Shown piece by piece: positions 53,296-62,375 of a stretch of 64,000 nt of DNA (position 1 is its first letter; each line of letters begins with the position of its first letter). Made by a program: the position numbers and the translations under genes. A model generated the notes under the pieces. That model had not been told where the DNA came from. It did no database searches and was given only the letters and a program-made list of their open reading frames with translations. The DNA lies in NCBI RefSeq assembly GCF_902859745.1, contig NZ_CADIJW010000022.1, positions 1 to 64,000 on the forward strand, in the 5' to 3' direction. The DNA is from Achromobacter dolens. Its GTDB lineage: Bacteria > Pseudomonadota > Gammaproteobacteria > Burkholderiales > Burkholderiaceae_B.

Positions 53296-54531
53296 TTACC
53301 CATGCTGGACGGCGCCTTCGACGCCATGTCGCCGCGCCGGACCTGTTCCCGAGGCGCCAAAGGCGCGCCGGCCAGGTCCCGTGTCGGCTGGCGCCGGACC
53401 CGCGACCGTGCAGTTCCGTCCTCGCCGCTTGGCCGTGTAGAGCAGGTCATCCACGCGCTTGAGCGCGCTGGCGAAGGGCTCTCCCGCCTGCATCAGCGTC
53501 ACGCCCATGCTGGCCGTGAAGCGTGAATCGGGCGCATGCTGCGCCCAGCGCTGCGCCGCGAAATCCGCACGGATCTCCTCGGCGATCGCGGCGGCGCTCT
53601 CCAGATCCGCAGCGGGCAGCAACAGCAGGAACTCTTCTCCTCCCAGGCGCGCGGCATGGGCGCGCGCCTGCGCATGCGGCCGGAGCAAGGCGCCAAATCG
53701 CGCCAGCACCATATCGCCAAACGGGTGGCCGTACCGATCGTTGATGCGCTTGAAGTTGTCGATGTCGGCCATGATCAGGGCCGTCGGCGTCTCGCCTTCG
53801 GTAAAAGGGCGTCCCGAAACGGTGGCGAGCAGGCTGTCGAGTCCTTGCCGGTTCAACAGGCCCGTGAGGGCGTCGGTATGAGCGTGACGCCGGTATTTCT
53901 CTATCGCGTCGTAGCTCGTCGCGATGAAGACCGCCAGCGTCAGCACAATGCTGCCAAGCAGGCCGGTGTACTGGATCAGGATCCCCCACACGGACGCTCG
54001 CCATTCTCCCGTTGCGAGCATGGGCGCAGGAGCAGCGATGTACAGGACGCATTGCCCCGTCAATACCAGCGCGATGAAGAGAAAGGTGGCGGCAAGCACC
54101 CTGTCCGACGTGGTCGCGGCCTGTTTGGCGAAGGACAGCGTGGTCCGCCAGGTGACCAGCGCGCAACAGGCCAGGACGAAGAAGGTCTCCAGCTTCGCGC
54201 TCGCGAACAGCGCCACCGAGACAACCACCATCGCCGTCGAGGCAAGCAGGACCGCAACATCGAAGTGGAGCGGAATCTGGCGGCCGCGCCGGCTCAGCAA
54301 TGCGCGACAGGCGAGGATGACGCCGCCCAGGATGAAAGCATCCTCGACGACCTGCTTGTACGGGGCAAGGTTGCTCGCCTGTACGAGCATGACGGCGTAG
54401 CCCGCGCCCAGGCAGCCCAGGGCGCCGCCCCACCGTAGCGTGTGGAAGCCGGCAAAGCGCGCGGCGCAGAGGCCTGCGGCGCAAATCAGGATCGCCGCCG
54501 GCACGGACCACTCAAGGAGGGTGACGGGCAT
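53296..54531 (-). CDS. Membrane-bound diguanylate cyclase (GGDEF protein)
   Basis: Protein of 411 residues: six or so membrane helices in the first 205 residues, then a GGDEF domain opening at TDALTGLLNRQGLDSLL. The metal-binding ADIDNFKRINDRYGHPFGD (from 256) and active-site GGEEF (297-301) are intact, so it should make cyclic di-GMP. The RxxD product-inhibition site is absent (QARA in its place). The next gene downstream on the same strand is the autotransporter, only 71 bp after its stop, so coexpression is possible. Confidence 0.9.
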   Translation of the reverse strand: MPVTLLEWSVPAAILICAAGLCAARFAGFHTLRWGGALGCLGAGYAVMLVQASNLAPYKQVVEDAFILGGVILACRALLSRRGRQIPLHFDVAVLLASTAMVVVSVALFASAKLETFFVLACCALVTWRTTLSFAKQAATTSDRVLAATFLFIALVLTGQCVLYIAAPAPMLATGEWRASVWGILIQYTGLLGSIVLTLAVFIATSYDAIEKYRRHAHTDALTGLLNRQGLDSLLATVSGRPFTEGETPTALIMADIDNFKRINDRYGHPFGDMVLARFGALLRPHAQARAHAARLGGEEFLLLLPAADLESAAAIAEEIRADFAAQRWAQHAPDSRFTASMGVTLMQAGEPFASALKRVDDLLYTAKRRGRNCTVAGPAPADTGPGRRAFGASGTGPARRHGVEGAVQHG

Positions 54532-54637
54532 AGTCAGGGGACGCTTGGAATGACACCCAGTCCGGCCTTTGCCCGACTGACACAATGTGTGCCGAAAAGA
54601 TTACAGTGTGTCGTAATGTATCGCCAGGACTCAACAG

Positions 54638-55645
54638 TCAAGGATTGTCAAGCGCAGGGGATCCGTGGCGGCTGCCGCCGCTTGCGCCGCGGCCGAGATA
54701 CTGCGAAGGCGCGAGTCCGAAGCGTCTTTGAAATGCCTTGGAAAGCTGCGCCTCCGAACGGAACCCCGTGGCCCTGGCCAACATCTTGAGCGATTGATCC
54801 GCCTCCAGCCCGGTTCGCACCGCCTCCAGGCGCAGCGCTTCCAGGAAGTCGCGTGGCGTGAATCCGGTGGCGCGCGTGAATCCGCGGTGGAAGGTGCGCG
54901 GCGCCTGCCCCGCGACTTGAGCCATGCGCTCGACGCTGATCGCTTCGGCCAGGTGTTGTCGTAGCCAATCGACCAACTCGCCATAGGCGCCGGCCTGCCC
55001 CTCCAGTATCAGCGAGTACTGCGCCTGGTTGCCTGGGCGCCTCAGTGCCAGATTCAGTTGCCGGGCAACGCGCGCGGCGAGCCAGCGCCCGGCATCCTGT
55101 TCGACCATGGCCAGGCACATGTCGATGCCCGCGGTCACGCCGCCCGAAGTCCAGAGCTTGCCATCCTGGAGGTACAGGGCATCGGCATCCACGTCCATGT
55201 CCGTGAAGTACTGCCCCAGCACTCGCGCCGACTCCCAGTGAGTCGTCACGCGCCGGCCGCCGAGCAGGCCCCAATGCGCCAACAGAAACGCGCCCGTGCA
55301 TACCGAAGCCAGGCGACGCACTGGCCCGCGGGCGTGCCCTACCCAGGCCGCCAACGAGGCGTCGGCCGCGGCATGCTCCAACCCTTCGCGTTCGCCGCCG
55401 GCAATGATCAACGTGTCGATGCCGAGCGGATCGATGTCCGCCGCGGCTGCGGTATGCAAAGTCAGCCCGTTCGATAGCGTGACGGGGCCGCCGCCGCCGG
55501 ACAGCACGACAACACGGTAGGGCGAGTCAACGCCCAACGCGCAGGCCATCGCAAAGACGTCCGCCGGACCCGCGATATCCAGATGTTGTGCTTTCGGAAA
55601 CGCCACAATGGCGACAAGGCGTGGCGAGGCAGCGGCAGACGGCAT
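54638..55645 (-). CDS. GlxA-family AraC regulator with DJ-1/PfpI sensor domain
   Basis: Regulator of 335 residues: an N-terminal DJ-1/PfpI-like domain (LIIAGGEREGLEH, and the elbow VCTGAFLLA with the conserved cysteine), then an AraC helix-turn-helix pair (VERMAQVAGQAPRTFHRGF and ATGFRSEAQLSKAFQRRFG). It is divergent from a DJ-1/PfpI enzyme-like gene at 55791, which makes a regulator/target pair that share a fold. The ligand is unknown. Confidence 0.88.
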   Translation of the reverse strand: MPSAAASPRLVAIVAFPKAQHLDIAGPADVFAMACALGVDSPYRVVVLSGGGGPVTLSNGLTLHTAAAADIDPLGIDTLIIAGGEREGLEHAAADASLAAWVGHARGPVRRLASVCTGAFLLAHWGLLGGRRVTTHWESARVLGQYFTDMDVDADALYLQDGKLWTSGGVTAGIDMCLAMVEQDAGRWLAARVARQLNLALRRPGNQAQYSLILEGQAGAYGELVDWLRQHLAEAISVERMAQVAGQAPRTFHRGFTRATGFTPRDFLEALRLEAVRTGLEADQSLKMLARATGFRSEAQLSKAFQRRFGLAPSQYLGRGASGGSRHGSPALDNP

Positions 55646-55790
55646 GGCGTTCGAAGCGGTGAATGCGGAACCGGCGATCTTAACGCGGGGTTGGCAGAAA
55701 ACAGCCGGATTTTGTCATTGCTGCCAACTGCGCCCGGCACGTAGGCTAACGGGATTGAGGTAGCCCTCGTCGTCTGGAAGCGGTGTGTCA

Positions 55791-56942
55791 ATGTTCGGTA
55801 AGCGGTATCGCGTGGCCTTTTTTTATTGTGCGTTGGCTGTTGCGTCGGCTGCCGCCGCGCTTTGGATGGGGTGGGATCGCGCCGACATATCCGCGCCGAT
55901 CCTGAGCGGCGAAAGCTCACCCCCGCTACCCGATCCACGCCTGCCGGTGGCGCAGCGCAAGCCTGTGATTGCCGTCATCGCGCACAACGCCAATACCGAG
56001 CTGGTCGATTTCGTGGTGCCGTACGCGGTGCTGAAGCGATCGGGGGCCGCCGAGGTGTGGGCCCTGGGGATCGAGTCGGGACCAATACGCTTCTTTCCGG
56101 CGTTGAGCGCGCGGCCCGATGCCGATGTCGCCGCTTTCGATCAACGCCATCCCCAGGGCGCCGACTATGTCATTGTTCCCGCCGTGCATGACGACGCGGA
56201 CCCGCGCCTGGTGTCCTGGGTACGTTCCCAGTCCCAAAAAGGCGCGGTGGTCATCGGCATTTGCGACGGCGTGTGGGTGCTGGCGCGGGCAGGTCTGCTG
56301 GACGGGCGCCAGGCGGTTTCGCACTGGTATTCCCGAGGCGCCCTGGCGCGCGGCTTCCCCTCGGTTCAATGGCGGCAGGACCGGCGCTACGTGGCGGATC
56401 GAAACGTGGTGACCACCACGGGTGTCAGCGCCTCGATCCCCTTGTCGCTGGCATTGGTGGAAGTCATCGCGGGCCAATCGAAAGCCCGTGAATTGGCGCG
56501 GGACCTGGGCGAGCAAGGTTGGGAAGATACGCATGACGGATCGGCCTTTCGCTTACGGCCCGGGCATGTCGCCACAGCGGCGAAGAACGCCGTCGCCCTC
56601 TGGAACCATGAGACGTTGGTGGCGCGGCTATCGCCGGGCGCCGATGACCTGCGCCTGGCGCTCGCCGCCGACGCATTTGCGCGCACCTATCGCACCGCGG
56701 TGGTCGGCGCCACGATCGACGCGGCGCCCGTCGCGCTGGCAAGCGGCTTGATCTACCTCTCCGACGGCGGAGGTTGGGGCGCGGGCGATCCCCTGCCACT
56801 GCAGGCGCGGGAACCAGGCGCAGACCGCACGGCTGCCCGAACCGTGTTGGCGGACATCCTCGAACTGCTGCGGACGCGTTATGGGCAGGACACCGCGGAA
56901 TTCGTCGCGCTGCAGTTGGAGTATCCCGGACCGCGGCCTTGA
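55791..56942 (+). CDS. Exported or membrane-anchored DJ-1/PfpI family protein
   Basis: Protein of about 383 residues. An N-terminal hydrophobic segment (RVAFFYCALAVASAAAALWM) should anchor or export it. The DJ-1/PfpI core has VIGICDGVWVLARAGLLDGR with the nucleophile-elbow cysteine, and HWYSRG, VVTTTGVSASIPL. The C-terminal third is extra, with SGLIYLSDGG. A GTG at 55785 is an alternative start with better spacing from GGAAG. It is divergent from the GlxA-type regulator. Confidence 0.82.
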   Translation: MFGKRYRVAFFYCALAVASAAAALWMGWDRADISAPILSGESSPPLPDPRLPVAQRKPVIAVIAHNANTELVDFVVPYAVLKRSGAAEVWALGIESGPIRFFPALSARPDADVAAFDQRHPQGADYVIVPAVHDDADPRLVSWVRSQSQKGAVVIGICDGVWVLARAGLLDGRQAVSHWYSRGALARGFPSVQWRQDRRYVADRNVVTTTGVSASIPLSLALVEVIAGQSKARELARDLGEQGWEDTHDGSAFRLRPGHVATAAKNAVALWNHETLVARLSPGADDLRLALAADAFARTYRTAVVGATIDAAPVALASGLIYLSDGGGWGAGDPLPLQAREPGADRTAARTVLADILELLRTRYGQDTAEFVALQLEYPGPRP

Positions 56943-56997
56943 CCTGTGCGGGCATTCATCATCTGTCCCGCACCCGGATCGGCATTGCCCGCCGCGC

Positions 56998-57225
56998 TCA
57001 CGACGGCTCGTCGGTGGCGGGATCGGGCGGCAAGCCAGCCTGACGACGTTGCAGCGGGCCGCGGCCGTATGCGTCCTTGCCCTGTTCGCGCCGATGCCCG
57101 CCGGCGGGGTAGCCCGACCCCGTATCCGGGTCGGGATTGGGAACGTCGCGTCCCGGCTTGTCCGCCTCGGGCTGGCCGTTATGCCGCTCGCTGTTCGACG
57201 CTGCATGAAATATTGGCTTCGACAT
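56998..57225 (-). CDS. Small hydrophilic hypothetical protein
   Basis: Protein of 75 residues starting MSKPIFHAASNSERHNGQPE, very rich in Gly, Pro, Asp, Arg and likely disordered. It has a strong ribosome site, CGGAGAACACC, before ATG 57225, and stress-induced small proteins of this composition are common near CinA/DUF421 genes. No family recognised. It follows the DUF421 gene on the same strand by 74 bp. Confidence 0.65.
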   Translation of the reverse strand: MSKPIFHAASNSERHNGQPEADKPGRDVPNPDPDTGSGYPAGGHRREQGKDAYGRGPLQRRQAGLPPDPATDEPS

Positions 57226-57299
57226 GGTGTTCTCCGATTTCACCGGCCGCGCTGCGCCGGTGCGGGACGGGCCAGCAATTGCCATGCCGAAGGGCCGTC

Positions 57300-57809
57300 T
57301 CATGCCTTCGGACTCTCCCGCCGCCCGTCCTCGAACTCGATCACGCTGAACTCGCCCGTCGACTCGAGATACGCCCGCTTGACGCGCGAGAGGCGGTCCA
57401 CCCCTTTCAGCCGCAATTGCTCCATCAATTCACCCCGGGTGATGTGTTCGCGCCGCAGGCCGGACACAATCAACTGCCCGTCTCGAACCAGGCATACCCG
57501 CTTCGGCTCCAGCACCCGACGCAGCGGCGGGACGTAATAGCTGACGCGATCCAGAAAATAGCTCCAACCGACAATGGTCGCCACGACGATGATCCCGTCG
57601 CCGAGCGAATACGAATCGCCGGACATCGCATTGCCCGCCGCGTCCGCGACCAACACCAGGACGAGCATGTCGGCCACGCCGAGCGACCCCAGATCGCGCC
57701 GGCCCGACGCCCGGAGCAAGGCATACAGGACCCAGTACATGGTGGTTCCGCGAATGAACATCTCGGCAAAGCCGGCCTGCAGCGCGAAGATCTCCGAAAG
57801 CTCGCTCAT
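57300..57809 (-). CDS. DUF421 family membrane protein
   Basis: Protein of 169 residues: three membrane helices in the first 90 residues (FIRGTTMYWVLYALLRASGR, MLVLVLVADAAGN, IIVVATIVGWSYFLDRVSYY), then the cytosolic DUF421 (YetF-like) domain with VRDGQLIVSGLRREHITRGE and the terminal FSVIEFEDGR. In Bacilli such proteins assist spores; in Proteobacteria the role is unknown. It starts 14 bp after the CinA-like stop. Confidence 0.88.
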   Translation of the reverse strand: MSELSEIFALQAGFAEMFIRGTTMYWVLYALLRASGRRDLGSLGVADMLVLVLVADAAGNAMSGDSYSLGDGIIVVATIVGWSYFLDRVSYYVPPLRRVLEPKRVCLVRDGQLIVSGLRREHITRGELMEQLRLKGVDRLSRVKRAYLESTGEFSVIEFEDGRRESPKA

Positions 57810-57823
57810 ATCCAGGCCCCTTG

Positions 57824-58327
57824 TCAGCGTTGCACCGCGCGCCACTCGGTGTAATAGGTGACCATCCTTTCCAAGGCATGCCGCGCGCTCGCCGCTCGGA
57901 TGGCATTGCGGCCTCCGGTGAAGCGCAGGGTCTCCGCGTAAACCGCGGGCGCGGAATCCGCCGCCCCTTCTTTGAACACCCAGGCAAAACACTGCGTGCC
58001 CGCGGGGATTGCCGCATCGGTGTCGTCGGTCACGCCGGTGTTCGATATCGCCACGTTCGCTCGGCTGCGCCGGGCCGCGCCCAGAGCCATTTCGCCCGCG
58101 ACGGCTTCGCTCGTCAGGTTGTGGGTTCTGAGCGTGCGGGCCGAAACGCCCAGGCATCGCATTTTGGCCTGGGGCGAATAGACGACGAATGCGCAATCCA
58201 ACAGTGCCCCGGCGCCGGGCACGTCCGCCAAGGTGGCGGCGATGAGTCCGGCCGTGCAGGACTCGGCAGTGACCAATGTCAGCCCTTCCCTATGCATGAA
58301 AGCCGCCACCCGCTCGATTGCATTCAT
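57824..58327 (-). CDS. CinA C-terminal family (nicotinamide-nucleotide amidohydrolase-like)
   Basis: Protein of 167 residues, equal to the CinA C-terminal domain alone (PncC type). TLVTAESCTAGLIAATLADV is the family motif with the catalytic serine and cysteine, and AISNTGVTDDT follows. PncC converts nicotinamide mononucleotide to nicotinate mononucleotide. Here the sequence departs from PncC in the middle (VVYSPQAKMRCLGVSARTL), so it may be a paralog. It starts the set with DUF421 and the small hydrophilic protein. Confidence 0.85.
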   Translation of the reverse strand: MNAIERVAAFMHREGLTLVTAESCTAGLIAATLADVPGAGALLDCAFVVYSPQAKMRCLGVSARTLRTHNLTSEAVAGEMALGAARRSRANVAISNTGVTDDTDAAIPAGTQCFAWVFKEGAADSAPAVYAETLRFTGGRNAIRAASARHALERMVTYYTEWRAVQR

Positions 58328-58489
58328 CTCACGCCTCCCGGTAGTCGAGATCTCATGCTTTCAGCAACTTCCATGCCGAGGAAGTCGCCGGCGAGGCCGC
58401 GCGCGGCGTGACACGCCCGATCTTGCGGGACAGTCCCGGGGGAGCGATGCAGGCAGGCCCGCAATGCGCGGCGGGCCCGCGGCGCCTGG

Positions 58490-58639
58490 TCAGCAGTTCC
58501 CTTTCTTTGCCTGGCCCGGCGGACAGAAACCGCCGCCGCCGCCGCGGTGGGGGTCCACCACCACTGCCCCATCGGGCGTGTAGACCGCACAGCCGGCGAG
58601 AAGGGCAACCATGACGGTCAGGCTACAGAGAATTTTCAT
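58490..58639 (-). CDS. Very small lipoprotein (49 residues)
   Basis: Reading from ATG 58639: MKILCSLTVMVALLAGC, a signal peptide with lipobox LAGC (Cys17), then about 32 residues including AVYTPDGAVVVDP, a glycine run of five and FCPPGQAKKGNC at the end. Two further cysteines could pair. No strong ribosome site, but the signal peptide and composition are convincing. Small lipoproteins of this kind are common in Bordetella and Achromobacter. Confidence 0.7.
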   Translation of the reverse strand: MKILCSLTVMVALLAGCAVYTPDGAVVVDPHRGGGGGFCPPGQAKKGNC

Positions 58640-58963
58640 GTCAGTAACAGCGAGTTGAGGATGCGGCAGTGTATTTCGGCTCCCTGCAACCAGGGCGAAG
58701 CAGGCGTTACACGGTGTACTTCAGACCGGGACGGGTTGAGCCTTTCCGAGCCTATCCCTGGCTTTGTTATCGCCTGTAGCGGGCGCCGCTCCGCCAGGGC
58801 GACCGCCGCGAGCCTCGCCATGAACGCCTAAGTCGTTGAAATAACGCGAAGTAATGAAAAGGCATAAGGAAATCCCGATTAGGGAATTTGCTTATGCCCT
58901 TTAATTATTTGCCGGGCGCATACTCGATACGCAAGAATTCGTCCTTGGCATAAAGCAAGACAG
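58640..58963. other. Intergenic region before the LysR/FAD/ABC operon
   Basis: About 320 bp without a gene. It contains the large hairpin at 58857-58901 and ends at the LysR start. Nothing else is recognised. Confidence 0.5.
58857..58901. terminator. Long inverted repeat just upstream of the LysR start
   Basis: AAAAGGCATAAG (58857-58868) pairs with CTTATGCC and following T bases (58891-58901), and inside AAATCCC (58870-58876) pairs with GGGAATTT (58882-58889) with one bulge. The stem is about 18 bp with A and T runs outside, like a bidirectional terminator. It lies 62 bp before the operon's first ATG, so it could also be an attenuator. Confidence 0.65.
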
Positions 58964-59932
58964 ATGGAACTTCGTCAACTCGAGGCCTTCGCGGCCGTCA
59001 TGTCCACGGGCAGCGTCACCGCTGCCGGGCGTCTGCTTGGCCGCTCGCAACCCGCGATCAGCCGCCTGCTGCAGGAACTGGAGGCCGAGATCGGCTATGC
59101 CCTGTTCGCCCGCAGCGGGCCGCGCGTGACGCCGACCGAGCAGGGCTTCCTGCTCTATGACGACGTGGAACGCGCCCTGTCCAGCCTGCGCCAGATCCGC
59201 GACCGGGCCGAGGAAATCGCCCGCGGCCAGGCGCAGCCGCTGCTGCTGGCGGCCACCTCGGCGCTGGCTGCCGGGCTGGTGCCGGACGCGCTCAAGCGCA
59301 TCGAGCCGCACGCCAACCTCGCCCCCCGCATCGAACTGCGCAGCGCCTCGCCCGAGCGCGTGGTGCACGCCGTCCTGAGCGGTACGGCGCAACTGGGCGC
59401 GACCAGCCTGCCGCTGGAGCATCGCGGCCTGACCGTGCACTGGATCGGCCAGGCGCCCTGTGTGGTGGCGCTGCCCGAAAACGATCCCGCCGCGCGCCAT
59501 GACGTGGTGCCGGTGGCCGAGCTGGCCGGGCGCCGCGTCATCACCATGGCCAATCCCTACCGTCTGCGCCGTCGGCTGGATGCGGCGCTGGGCCATGCCG
59601 CCGGCGCCATCGAAACCAATTCGTCCGTCAACGCCCTGGCCGCCGTGCGCGCAGGCCTGGGCGTGTCGGTGCTGGAACCCATTACCGCCTACGGCGCGCC
59701 GATGGCGGGCGTGGCGATCCGCCCGATCGACCTGGACATCCCCTTTTTCTTCGGGGTCATCACCTCGCAGTCGCAGCCCCTGACGCCGGCCTGCCAGGCC
59801 ATGGCCGATGCCCTGGCGCAGGCCGCCGCGCAACTGCTGCCCGGCTTCGTGCTGCACGACGCCTGCCAGCACGGCGCGCTGCTGCAGTCGATCTACGGCG
59901 ATGACACCCCTCTTACGGATACCCCCGCATGA
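58964..59932 (+). CDS. LysR-type regulator, first gene of an FAD-oxidoreductase/ABC operon
   Basis: Regulator of 322 residues: MELRQLEAFAAVMSTGSVTA, then RSQPAISRLLQELEAEIGYA for DNA binding, and an effector domain with AVRAGLGVSVLEPI. It resembles regulators of opine/arginine-type uptake. Unusually for this family it is not divergent: its stop overlaps the start of the next gene (ATGA), and a chain of such overlaps runs through the ABC genes. Autoregulation of the whole operon is therefore likely. Confidence 0.88.
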   Translation: MELRQLEAFAAVMSTGSVTAAGRLLGRSQPAISRLLQELEAEIGYALFARSGPRVTPTEQGFLLYDDVERALSSLRQIRDRAEEIARGQAQPLLLAATSALAAGLVPDALKRIEPHANLAPRIELRSASPERVVHAVLSGTAQLGATSLPLEHRGLTVHWIGQAPCVVALPENDPAARHDVVPVAELAGRRVITMANPYRLRRRLDAALGHAAGAIETNSSVNALAAVRAGLGVSVLEPITAYGAPMAGVAIRPIDLDIPFFFGVITSQSQPLTPACQAMADALAQAAAQLLPGFVLHDACQHGALLQSIYGDDTPLTDTPA

Positions 59933-61404
59933 ACCAACCCCTCGCTCCCGCCCCGCAAGGCCTGGCCGCGCTGGAAGCGCGCCTGCGCCAGGACCTGTCC
60001 TGGCTGGAAATCCCCGCCAAGCCCTGGGTCACGCCGCGCCTGGTCGACGGCCAGCCGGTGCTGGACGTGGCCATCATCGGCGGCGGCATGGCCGGCCTGG
60101 CCGCGGCCGCGTCGCTGACCCACCTGGGCATCGTCGCGCCGATCTTCGACCAGTCGCCCGAAGGCTATGAAGGGCCGTGGGCCACCACCGCGCGCATGGA
60201 AACCCTGCGCTCGCCCAAGCAGTTGACGGGCCCGGCGCTGGGCCTGCCCGCGCTGACCTTCCGCGCCTGGTTCGAGGCGCAGTTCGGCGCCGAAGCCTGG
60301 GACGCGCTGGACAAGATTCCGCGCCTGCAATGGATGGACTACCTGCGCTGGTACCGCCGCGTGCTGAACCTGGACGTGCGCAACCAGCACCGCGTGCTGG
60401 CCGTGCTGCCGCGCGCCGACCGGCTGGTGCAACTGGACATCGAAGCGCCCGCCGGCCGCCAGACCGTGCTGGCGCGCCGCGTGGTGCTGGCCACCGGCCG
60501 CGACGGGCTGGGCGGCGCCTACGTGCCGGACTTCGCGCGCAAGCTGCCGCGCGACCGCTGGGCGCATTCGTCGGACGTGCTGGACTACGCCACCCTGGCC
60601 GGCAAGCGCGTCGGCGTGGTGGGCGCGGGCGCGTCGGCCATGGACAGCGCCGCCACCGCGCTGGAAGCGGGCGCGGCCAGCGTCGACCTGCTGATCCGCC
60701 GCGACGACATTCCGCGCATCAACAAGGGCAAGGGCGCCGGCAACCCCGGCCTGACCCACGGCCACCTGAACCTGCCCGATGACTGGAAGTGGAAGATCCG
60801 CCACTACATCAACGCCGCCCAGGTGCCGCCGCCGCGCGGCAGCACGCTGCGCGTGTCGCGCCACCCGAACGCCCGCTTCAACCTGGGCTGCGGCGTGCAG
60901 GATCTCGCGCTGGTCAATGACGAAATCCGCGTCACCACGCCCAAGGGCGTCTTCACGCTCGACTTCCTGGTGTTCTCCACGGGTTTCCGCATCGACTGGA
61001 CCGTGCGTCCGGAATTCGCCGCGCTGGCGCCGCACGTGCGCGCCTGGGGCGACCGCTACACCCCGCCCGCCGGCGAGGAAGACCAGGAGCTGCATGACTC
61101 GCCCGACCTGGGCGCGGCCTTCGAATTGCAGGAGAAGACCCCGGGCGCCTGTCCGGGCCTGGACCGGGTGCACTGCTTCTCGTACCCGGCCGCGCTGACG
61201 CACGGCACCGTGTCGGGCGACATCCCCGCGATCAGCGAAGGCGCCAAGCGCCTGGCGCAGGGTATCGCGGGCCTGTTCTACCGCGAGGACGTGGCCACGC
61301 ACTACGCCAACATGGAAGCGTTCGCGGAACCCGAGGTGTTCGGCGACGAATGGACGCCGGCCCCGGCGCCCGGCGCGGCCCGGCAGGCGGAGACCGCGCA
61401 ATGA
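59929..61404 (+). CDS. FAD/NAD(P)-binding oxidoreductase, flavin-containing monooxygenase-like
   Basis: Protein of 491 residues with two Rossmann motifs: an FAD site IIGGGMAGLAAAASL (about 49-63) and an NAD(P) site VGVVGAGASAMDSA (228-241), and ATGRDG (188-193), the usual hydroxylase marker. The spacing matches flavin-containing and N-hydroxylating monooxygenases, though no FxGxxxHxxx(Y/F) Baeyer-Villiger fingerprint is visible. No signal peptide. It lies between the LysR gene and the first ABC permease, overlapping both by ATGA. It probably oxidises the imported compound. Confidence 0.86.
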   Translation: MNQPLAPAPQGLAALEARLRQDLSWLEIPAKPWVTPRLVDGQPVLDVAIIGGGMAGLAAAASLTHLGIVAPIFDQSPEGYEGPWATTARMETLRSPKQLTGPALGLPALTFRAWFEAQFGAEAWDALDKIPRLQWMDYLRWYRRVLNLDVRNQHRVLAVLPRADRLVQLDIEAPAGRQTVLARRVVLATGRDGLGGAYVPDFARKLPRDRWAHSSDVLDYATLAGKRVGVVGAGASAMDSAATALEAGAASVDLLIRRDDIPRINKGKGAGNPGLTHGHLNLPDDWKWKIRHYINAAQVPPPRGSTLRVSRHPNARFNLGCGVQDLALVNDEIRVTTPKGVFTLDFLVFSTGFRIDWTVRPEFAALAPHVRAWGDRYTPPAGEEDQELHDSPDLGAAFELQEKTPGACPGLDRVHCFSYPAALTHGTVSGDIPAISEGAKRLAQGIAGLFYREDVATHYANMEAFAEPEVFGDEWTPAPAPGAARQAETAQ

Positions 61405-62375
61405 CCGCTTGGCTGCTCCGCCGCGTGGCGCAAGCCGCGGTGGTCGTGTTCCTGATGACGCTGATCGTCTTCGTCGGGCTGCACGCCATCGGCAACCCCG
61501 TCGACATCCTGATCGGCCAGGACGTCGACCAGGTCGACCGCGCCCGCATCATCGCCGAACTGGGGCTGGACAAGCCCCTGTGGCAACAGTACCTGGGCTT
61601 TCTGAACGGGGCGCTGCACGGCAACCTGGGCAACAGCTTCGTCTACAACATTCCCGCCGTGGAACTGGTGATCCAGCGCCTGCCGGCGACCCTCGAACTG
61701 GCCATCGCCGCGCTGCTGCTGGCGGTGATCATCGGGCTGCCGCTGGGCCTGTTGGCCGGGCTGTACCCCGACAGCCGTTTCTCCAAGCTGGTGATGGCGG
61801 GCAGCATCGTCGGCTTCTCGCTGCCGACCTTCTGGGTCGCGCTGATGCTGATCATGACCTTCAGCGTGTCGCTGGGCTGGCTGCCGGCCAGCGGCCGCGG
61901 CCAGACGGTGGAATTCCTGGGCTTCCAGTGGTCGTGGCTGACGGCCGACGGCTGGCGCCACCTGATCCTGCCGGCGCTGAACCTGTCGCTGTTCAAGATC
62001 TCGCTGGTGATCCGCCTGACCCGCGCCGGCGTGCGCGACGTGATGCCGCTGGACTTCGTCAAGTTCGCCCGCGCCAAGGGCCTGTCGCCGTTCCGGGTGG
62101 TCTGTGTGCACGTGCTGCGCAACACCATGATCCCGCTGGTGACGGTGCTGGGCCTGGAGCTGGGCTCGACCATCGCCTTCGCCGTCATCACCGAAAGCAT
62201 CTTCGCCTGGCCCGGCGCCGGCAAGCTGATCCTGGACAGCCTGAACGCGCTGGACCGCCCGGTGATCGTGGCCTACCTGATCGTGGTGGTGTGCCTGTTC
62301 GTGACGCTCAACCTGATCGTCGACATCCTGTACAAAGTGCTGGACCCGCGGGTGCGGCTGGAGGCCTCGGCATGA
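61401..62375 (+). CDS. ABC transporter permease, DppB-type
   Basis: Membrane protein of 324 residues with six helices, the N-terminal LLRRVAQAAVVVFLMTLIVF signature of DppB/OppB permeases, the EAA-like loop in FAVITESIFAWPGAGK, and FARAKGLSPFRVVCVHVLRN as its coupling helix. It imports dipeptides, nickel or opine-like compounds with the neighbouring DppC-type permease. ATGA overlap with the FAD oxidoreductase. The periplasmic binding protein gene is not seen in the window. Confidence 0.92.
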   Translation: MTAWLLRRVAQAAVVVFLMTLIVFVGLHAIGNPVDILIGQDVDQVDRARIIAELGLDKPLWQQYLGFLNGALHGNLGNSFVYNIPAVELVIQRLPATLELAIAALLLAVIIGLPLGLLAGLYPDSRFSKLVMAGSIVGFSLPTFWVALMLIMTFSVSLGWLPASGRGQTVEFLGFQWSWLTADGWRHLILPALNLSLFKISLVIRLTRAGVRDVMPLDFVKFARAKGLSPFRVVCVHVLRNTMIPLVTVLGLELGSTIAFAVITESIFAWPGAGKLILDSLNALDRPVIVAYLIVVVCLFVTLNLIVDILYKVLDPRVRLEASA

